From Clostridiales bacterium DTU070 (GTDB lineage Bacteria; Bacillota; Clostridia; DSM-8532): a stretch of DNA of 45,684 nucleotides. Position numbers and translations under genes: made by a program. The notes below the pieces were generated by a model that was not told where the DNA came from, did no database searches, and saw only the letters and a program-made list of their open reading frames with translations. The stretch spans positions 1-45,684 of the forward strand of contig LFSH01000057.1 of NCBI GenBank assembly GCA_001513105.1. Reading direction: 5' to 3'. This document shows, in pieces, positions 40,414 to 45,684 of the stretch (positions are counted from its first letter, which is position 1; every line of letters starts with the position of its first letter).

Positions 40414-43149
40414 ATGCAAGCATTAAAACTTTTGCCGAACGGCGCTGAAAAAAGAAAAAAAGACATTGGCCTGTCTTCCGCCGAGGCAGGAAAGAGACTT
40501 GAAATATACGGAAGAAACAGGCTGGCCCAAAAGAAGAAAAAATCCTGGGTTATGATGCTTTTGGCCCAGTTTACCGATTTCATGGTTCTGATCCTGCTGG
40601 GTGCCACCGCCGTTTCGATGGTTATGGGAGACATAACCGAAGCATTGACAATACTAACTATTGTTTTTATAAATGCCCTGCTGGGATTCTACCAGGAAAT
40701 GCATACCGAAAAGACAATGGAAGCTCTTGAAAAGCTGGCGGCACCGAAAGCAAAGGTTATAAGAGACAACGAACTTCATGAAATATCCGCCGAAGAAGTT
40801 GTACCCGGCGATTTGATTGTTATCGAGGCAGGTGACAGGATTCCTGCAGACGGGATTCTTATCATGTCAAATGATCTGCAGGTGGACGAGTCCATGCTCA
40901 CCGGTGAATCAATACCGGTTTTGAAAGAGGTAACGCCGAAAAAATCCGACGAGGACAGCGCTTTTAAAAGGAACCATGTATATATGGGCTGCCTGGCTAC
41001 CGGCGGGACAGGCCGCGCAGTGATCACGAAAACGGGTATGGATACCGAGATGGGCAAGATAGCAGATATGATACAGGAAGCTGAACAGCAGGATACACCT
41101 CTCCAGAAAAGACTTGAAACCCTTGGAACATACATAGTAATAGCATGCCTTGCGATATGCGCCGTTGTATCAATAACCGGAATAATAAGGGGCGAAAACG
41201 TGTTTTCAATGCTTCTGGCGGGTATAAGCCTTGCCGTAGCCGCTGTTCCTGAGGGCCTGCCCGCTGTGGTAACCATTGCGCTGGCCCTTGGCGTTCAAAG
41301 AATGGTTAAAAGAAATGCGCTGGTACGAAAACTTCCCGCTGTTGAAACTTTAGGCTGCGCAACGGTTATCTGCTCCGACAAAACAGGCACCCTTACAGAG
41401 AACAGGATGCGTGTGGTATCAATATACAGCGGCAGGACAAGATACGAGGTATCAAGGGACGATGAGGAACACAGAACAAGGCTGCTTCTCCAGGGCAGGC
41501 CGGTTGATCCGAAGAAAATGCCCTGCCTGAACCTGATGGCTTTAGCGGGTATACTGTGCGGAAATGTAAACATACAGATTACAGGAAATGATGGGGATGT
41601 GAACGAAGGTGGGACATCATTTTTCGGCGATCCCACCGAAGTTGCGCTTGCCCGGATGGCGGTTGAAGCGGGATACAGCCCTGAAAACGTTATTAGGGAA
41701 TATAAGAGGATCAGGGAAATACCGTTTGACTCGAACAGGAAAATGATGACCGTTCTGTGCAGCCTTCCGTCGGGAGATAGAATCGTTCTGGCCAAAGGAG
41801 CACCGGAGACAATACTTCAGAAATGTACATCGATTATGGTGGCAAACAACGAACGCAGGATCCTGGACTACGATATCCAGAGGATAGAGAAAGAAAACAC
41901 CTATATGGCCCGAAATGCGCTCAGGGTTATTGCAATGGCCTACAGAATAATAGAAAGGGGTAAAAACATACCCGATGACCTGGAACAGCAGCTTACCTTT
42001 TTAGGGCTTGCAGGAATGATGGATCCGCCGCGCAGTGAGGCATATGATGCTGTTGAAAAGTGTAAAATTGCGGGGATCAAGCCTGTTATGATAACCGGAG
42101 ATCATAAGGAGACTGCAAAGGCTATTGCCAGGGCTTTGAAAATAGCAGACGAAGATCAGGACGTATTAACGGGTAATGACCTGGAAAAACTGAGCGACAC
42201 GGAACTTAAGGAAAAACTCAGGGACACTGCTGTTTTTGCACGTGTCTTGCCAAAGCATAAGCTAAGACTGGTCAAGGCGTACAAGGAAGCAGGATATATA
42301 GTTGCAATGACGGGAGATGGTGTAAACGATGCACCTGCTGTAAAAGAAGCCGATATCGGCGTGGCAATGGGATGCGCCGGAACCGATGTTACACGTCAGG
42401 CGGCTTCAATGATCCTTATGGATGATAATTTTTCCACAATTGTCGCGGCTGTCGAGGAAGGACGCAATATTTACAACAATATACGCAAATTTATAAGATA
42501 CCTGCTTTCCTGCAATATTGGCGAAGTATTGACGATGTTTTTAGGAATGCTATTGGGTTTGCCCGTACCTTTGCTTCCGGTACAGATCCTTTTAGTGAAT
42601 CTTGCAACCGATGGCCTGCCGGCAATCGCGTTAAGCATGGAATCGGGCGATCGGGATGTTATGAAGCAAAAACCGAGGGATCCGAATGAAAATATATTCG
42701 CAGGCGGCTTATTGCAACTCATAATTACAAGGGGAATATTCATCGGTGTTTCCACATTGCTTTCATTCATGCTTGTATACAGGCGGTCCGGAAACCTCGA
42801 ATCAGCAAGAACTGCAGCTTTGGTGACCCTTGTACTGAGCCAGCTTATTCATGTTTTTGAATGCAAATCTGAGAAAAAGAATATCTTTGAAATAGAATTC
42901 TTAAGTAACCTGTGGCTGGTTGGGGCTGTACTGACATCACTGGGTATTCTGGCATGTGTTGTTTATGTTCCGGCTTTGCATGGTATTTTCGAAACTGTTT
43001 CGCTGAGCCCCGAACACTGGATTCCGATTGCAGGTTTAAGCTTTCTGCCGCCGCTTATCAGTTCGTTTTTCGGGCACAGCGGGAAAGAAGAAAAATCAGC
43101 CAGAACTTCTCAAAATCCGGGCAGTTCCGATGAAAAAAGCAGAAACTGA
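40414..43149 (+). CDS. P-type Ca2+-transporting ATPase, SERCA-like
   Basis: This 911-residue ion pump exports Ca2+ using ATP. A GGGAGG site lies 8 nt before the ATG. The phosphorylated Asp322 is in DKTGTLTEN, the actuator motif is LTGES, and the hinge is MTGDGVNDAPAVKEADIG. Membrane residues equal to SERCA sites are present: PEGLP in helix 4, CNIGEVLTMF in helix 5 and VNLATDGLPAIAL in helix 6 (Asn and Thr-Asp). This supports Ca2+ over Mg2+ or Mn2+. About ten helices are expected, and the C-terminal tail is short and charged. It stands alone after a terminator. The inverted repeat just upstream may control it. Confidence 0.93.
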   Translation: MQALKLLPNGAEKRKKDIGLSSAEAGKRLEIYGRNRLAQKKKKSWVMMLLAQFTDFMVLILLGATAVSMVMGDITEALTILTIVFINALLGFYQEMHTEKTMEALEKLAAPKAKVIRDNELHEISAEEVVPGDLIVIEAGDRIPADGILIMSNDLQVDESMLTGESIPVLKEVTPKKSDEDSAFKRNHVYMGCLATGGTGRAVITKTGMDTEMGKIADMIQEAEQQDTPLQKRLETLGTYIVIACLAICAVVSITGIIRGENVFSMLLAGISLAVAAVPEGLPAVVTIALALGVQRMVKRNALVRKLPAVETLGCATVICSDKTGTLTENRMRVVSIYSGRTRYEVSRDDEEHRTRLLLQGRPVDPKKMPCLNLMALAGILCGNVNIQITGNDGDVNEGGTSFFGDPTEVALARMAVEAGYSPENVIREYKRIREIPFDSNRKMMTVLCSLPSGDRIVLAKGAPETILQKCTSIMVANNERRILDYDIQRIEKENTYMARNALRVIAMAYRIIERGKNIPDDLEQQLTFLGLAGMMDPPRSEAYDAVEKCKIAGIKPVMITGDHKETAKAIARALKIADEDQDVLTGNDLEKLSDTELKEKLRDTAVFARVLPKHKLRLVKAYKEAGYIVAMTGDGVNDAPAVKEADIGVAMGCAGTDVTRQAASMILMDDNFSTIVAAVEEGRNIYNNIRKFIRYLLSCNIGEVLTMFLGMLLGLPVPLLPVQILLVNLATDGLPAIALSMESGDRDVMKQKPRDPNENIFAGGLLQLIITRGIFIGVSTLLSFMLVYRRSGNLESARTAALVTLVLSQLIHVFECKSEKKNIFEIEFLSNLWLVGAVLTSLGILACVVYVPALHGIFETVSLSPEHWIPIAGLSFLPPLISSFFGHSGKEEKSARTSQNPGSSDEKSRN

Positions 43150-43368
43150 AAAACATTTGACCATTATATGTAATTTATACACAATAAGCAAAGAAGCCGG
43201 TTTGTGGTTGTACCGTGAAGGTTTTGAGCCCGGGAGAATTTTGTGGTTCCGGTAGTATACAGGATAAGATTAAAAATTATTTTCTGTCAGTTGCTGATGA
43301 TGCCACAAATTCCAGAATGTAGCTTATGTAAAAAATATTCTGTTTTATTGGGAGGAAAAAGGAATGGA

Positions 43369-43397
43369 TTGAAGAATTGCCCAAATTATTGTAATAT
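43369..43397 (+). promoter_or_regulatory. Promoter of the broken ligase gene
   Basis: TTGAAG (43369-43374) lies 17 nt before TAATAT (43392-43397), with an overlapping TATAAT at 43395-43400. It occupies the end of the 287-nt gap after the ATPase gene. The rest of that gap shows no gene, and no clear terminator for the ATPase was found. Confidence 0.55.
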
Positions 43398-43436
43398 AAT
43401 AACATAAGTACTCCACATCATGGAAGGAGATTTGTA

Positions 43437-44792
43437 ATGGATTTAAATGCTGCAGTAATAAGGAGTATAGTTTTTCCTTTAATGCACATTGTAAAAGGAA
43501 ACAATATTACAGAGTATTTAAATTATCTGCAGAAAAGCCAGTTCTTCCTGAAGGAAGAGATTCATAATCTTCAAAAGGAAAAACTGAGAAAATTACTATT
43601 GCATTGTGTCAATCATGTGCCCGCATATTCATTGTATAAGCACTTAATTCCATTGATAGAGGAAGATGCGTTCAGTGCATTATATGAATTTCCGGTACTT
43701 ACAAAACATCAGGTTAACAACACCATTGATGATCTGATTTATATAAATGCCGACAAAAACAAGCTGATTCCCAACAGAACAGGTGGTTCTACCGGTGAGC
43801 CTGTAAGGTTTTACATTGACAGGCTTACTTCAGAGTATTCAGAGGCGGCCAGGTGGCGGGGCCTTTCCTGGTGGGATATAAAGATTGGAGACAAATGCCT
43901 TATGGTATGGGGGAATCCTCTGGAACTGAATAAGCGTGAAAACCTTATATAATATGAAAGAAAGGTTCCTGAAAAATATAATTTTCATTTCTGCGTACAG
44001 CCTGAACCCTAAATCCATAGAGCAGTACTCAAAAATGATAAATTTCCAAAAGCCTCAGTACTTTTATGGCTACGCTTCTGCGTTATACCTTCTGGCACAG
44101 CTTATGATGAAGAAGAATATAAAGTTAAAATATAAGCGAAAAGCATTGTTTCCACTTCAGAAACCCTTTATGACTTTCAACGTGAAACCATTGAAAAAGT
44201 TTTTGACTGCCCGGTTATTAATGAATACGGGGCAAGGGATGCCGGCATAATTGCATATCAGTGCCCAAACGGTAAAATGCATATTTCAGCTGAAAATATG
44301 ATTGTTGAAATACTGGACATTGAAACCAGGAAAAAAGTTGAATACGGAAAATCCGGCCTTGTGGTTATTACCGACTTGAACAATTTTTCAATGCCAAGGA
44401 TAAGATATCTCCTTGGAGATATTGCAGCACTGTCGGAAGAAGACTGCGATTGCGGAAGGTTCCTTCCTGTCATTGAGAAAATTGAAGGGCGCGAAGATGA
44501 TATATTCGTATCTTTAAACGGCAATTATGTCCATGCCGTTTATTTTTGCAATCTTGCACGCAGTTATCCAAGTATCAGGCAGTTTCAGATTATACAAAAG
44601 ACAAGGACCTGCATGTTGCTGAGAATAATCAAAAGCGATAAATTTAAGGAAAGCGAAATAAAATCTTATATAAATGAAATACATAAGTTAATGGGTCCTG
44701 TTAACATTGAGGTTGAATATACGGATATTATTGAACCTTCTGCATCAGGCAAAATCAGATATTCAAAACGGGAATTCCCTATTAGTGTATAA
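43437..44792 (+). pseudogene. CapK/PaaK-like adenylate-forming ligase, broken by two homopolymer shifts
   Basis: Three frames make one protein of about 450 residues. Part 1 (43437-43952) has the family start and the ATP-binding loop RTGGSTGEPVRFY. At the AAAA near 43939-43942 the frame slips, and part 2 continues (YNMKERFLKNIIFISAYSL, PQYFYGYASALYLLAQL). At the AAAA near 44138-44141 it slips back, and part 3 runs SIVSTSETLYDF, then CPVINEYGARDAG, RIRYLLGDIA and GREDD to 44792. Removing one A at the first site and adding one at the second restores the frame. The family (phenylacetate-CoA ligase-like/CapK) activates carboxylic acids, often in capsule or surface-glycan loci. Whether the gene is dead or misread cannot be told here. 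Confidence 0.8.
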
Positions 44793-45314
44793 CCTGTTTT
44801 AGCAACATTCAGCTTTGCCGTCGGACCGGCGCAGACTTAACAAATAAGTGGTGCCTGCCGGCATTTATGTTAATGCCCGATGCCGCGGCAGGGTACCGTT
44901 TGAACAGACCGTTTTTCAGCAGTTCATATCAAGGTACGGATTATTGGGATGGTGTTGGGGCCATTATCTTTATCCCGGATCAAAACAATACAGTTGCAAA
45001 AATAGTGAAAGCTGCCCCTCCGTCAGGTTAAACCGGGAGCAGCCAAAACAGCTGATTATATTTTATACCTCCGCCCCGGTATGACAAGATAAAACGGCAG
45101 ATTCTGAAATGTATATTTGCTGCAGTGAAATATGGACATTAAGCGATTGCCATTTTTATTGTAGCAGCCTATCCGTGTATTGTAAACAGATAATGGAAAT
45201 TCCGCTGTGGGCATATCTTTACTTTCTCTGAAGATTAATTGAAGATGCAATTCAACATTATACATTCACGCTGATTTGCAAAACTTAATTCCGTTATCCA
45301 TAAGATCGGGTGAG
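44793..45314. other. Long intergenic region with one short open frame and a hairpin
   Basis: A 54-codon frame from ATG 44867 to 45031 reads smoothly (GYRLNRPFFSSSYQGTDYWDGVGAIIFIPDQNN) but has no ribosome site and matches no family I know; it may be a gene remnant. A hairpin with an 8-bp stem and one mismatch covers 45011-45043 (GCTGCCCC with GGAGCAGC). A 10-bp palindrome, TGCCGCGGCA, is at 44881-44890. The rest is featureless. Confidence 0.3.
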
Positions 45315-45429
45315 TTTACTTTTTAAAAAGGGTGGGATTTACTTGTTCAAATCAGGATTTCCACTTTTGAATTTGAAAAAGTAAATTCCACATTAGGTAT
45401 CTATGGGGGTAGAATTTACTTTTTCAAAT
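45315..45429. repeat. Cluster of four TTTACTTnTTCAAA-type repeats with a perfect 18-bp inverted pair
   Basis: A 14-bp motif occurs at 45315-45328 (variant ending AAAA), 45338-45351 (one change), 45372-45385 (reverse) and 45415-45428. The last two extend to a perfect 18-bp inverted repeat (45371-45388 and 45412-45429) around a 23-nt loop. GTTCAAATCAGG is also repeated (45345-45356 and 45433-45444). Several short copies of one motif near a tRNA gene recall the multi-repeat ends of IS21-like elements or a small non-autonomous element, but no transposase is present. A remnant is the best guess. Confidence 0.6.
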
Positions 45430-45480
45430 GATGTTCAAATCAGGGGTAATCAGACCCATGGGGTAAATTCGGGAAAGCTA

Positions 45481-45509
45481 TTGCCAAAACGATATAAACC
45501 CGGTATAAT
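45481..45509 (+). promoter_or_regulatory. tRNA-Ala promoter
   Basis: TTGCCA (45481-45486) and a perfect TATAAT (45504-45509) are separated by 17 nt, placing the transcript start about 35 nt before the tRNA. Confidence 0.75.
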
Positions 45510-45551
45510 ATCATTTGTCATAAGTTTTGTGTGTTGAAGAATTAAACAAGC

Positions 45552-45627
45552 GGGGCATTAGCGCAGTTGGGAGCGCACAACACTGGCAGTGTTGGGGTCA
45601 GGGGTTCGAATCCCCTATGCTCCACCA
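45552..45627 (+). tRNA. tRNA-Ala (anticodon GGC), CCA end encoded
   Basis: A full cloverleaf is visible. The acceptor arms GGGGCAT and ATGCTCC pair with one G-T. The D arm is GCGC/GCGC. The anticodon stem CAACA/TGTTG carries loop CTGGCAG with anticodon GGC at 45585-45587. The T arm AGGGG-TTCGAAT-CCCCT and an encoded ACCA end complete it. It reads GCC and GCU alanine codons. Confidence 0.96.
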
Positions 45628-45638
45628 CAATTCGTCCG

Positions 45639-45668
45639 AAAACCCTTTCGTAGAAAGGGTTTTCACTA
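45639..45668 (+). terminator. Intrinsic terminator after tRNA-Ala
   Basis: A perfect 11-bp stem (45639-45649 with 45653-45663) has a 3-nt loop and ends in TTTT, with a looser T-rich tail beyond. It closes the single-tRNA unit. Confidence 0.8.
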
Positions 45669-45684
45669 TTTTTACCGATAAAAA

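Noticed and set aside
40776-41276. Antisense frames inside the Ca2+ ATPase gene
   Set aside because: They mirror a strongly conserved P-type ATPase frame and carry no recognisable domain.
45056-45265. Minus-strand frame before the tRNA
   Set aside because: No ribosome site, no family resemblance, AT-rich composition like the surrounding gap.

Overview
The window reads as chromosomal DNA of a low-to-moderate GC, anaerobic, plant-fibre-degrading Clostridia member. It most resembles the Thermoclostridium/Acetivibrio (former Clostridium cluster III) group, but this is inferred from gene content, not from a database match. The clues are a Gram-positive PolC replicase, a T-box-controlled hisS-aspS operon, pyruvate:ferredoxin oxidoreductase, a pyrophosphate-type phosphofructokinase and a secreted modular GH10 xylanase with S-layer-like repeats. 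Genes are dense, with strong purine-rich ribosome binding sites and many clear intrinsic terminators.

Layout. Positions 1-8690 hold a glucuronoxylan/xylo-oligosaccharide locus: a YesN-type response regulator (minus strand, cut by the window start) diverges from an LplA-type binding lipoprotein, two LplB/LplC-type permeases and a CBM22-CBM22-GH10-CBM9-SLH xylanase. Positions 8740-12775 hold an Asp/His T-box leader, hisS, aspS and a signal peptidase I. Positions 13029-14508 hold a membrane glycosyltransferase-like gene broken by one frameshift. Positions 14558-18857 (minus) hold a MarR repressor and a heterodimeric ABC exporter, with a consensus promoter overlapped by a palindromic operator. 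Positions 19331-28994 hold polC, then yerC-secA-folC and a TPR membrane protein. Positions 29012-37193 hold PPi-type PFK (minus), a degenerate receiver/GGDEF protein, a SpoIIM-like protein (minus) diverging from an RDD protein, and PFOR. Positions 37395-43149 hold a small membrane protein, an O-antigen ligase-like protein, exonuclease III and a SERCA-type Ca2+ ATPase. Positions 43437-44792 hold an adenylate-forming ligase gene broken by two homopolymer-length shifts. The window closes with a cluster of inverted repeats next to a tRNA-Ala(GGC) gene.

How the genes work together. The first locus would cut xylan at the cell surface and import the oligosaccharides; PPi-PFK and PFOR then fit sugar fermentation to acetyl-CoA and reduced ferredoxin. 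PolC, the synthetases, SecA and signal peptidase are housekeeping genes.

The most notable observation is that PolC lacks the DnaQ-like proofreading exonuclease normally inserted in its PHP domain, while all PHP metal-ligand positions look intact. Other points worth a second look are the overlapping GAC/CAC specifier in the T-box, a palindrome filling the spacer of the xylanase promoter, a three-way-junction-like inverted repeat before the Ca2+ ATPase, and the repeat cluster beside the tRNA.
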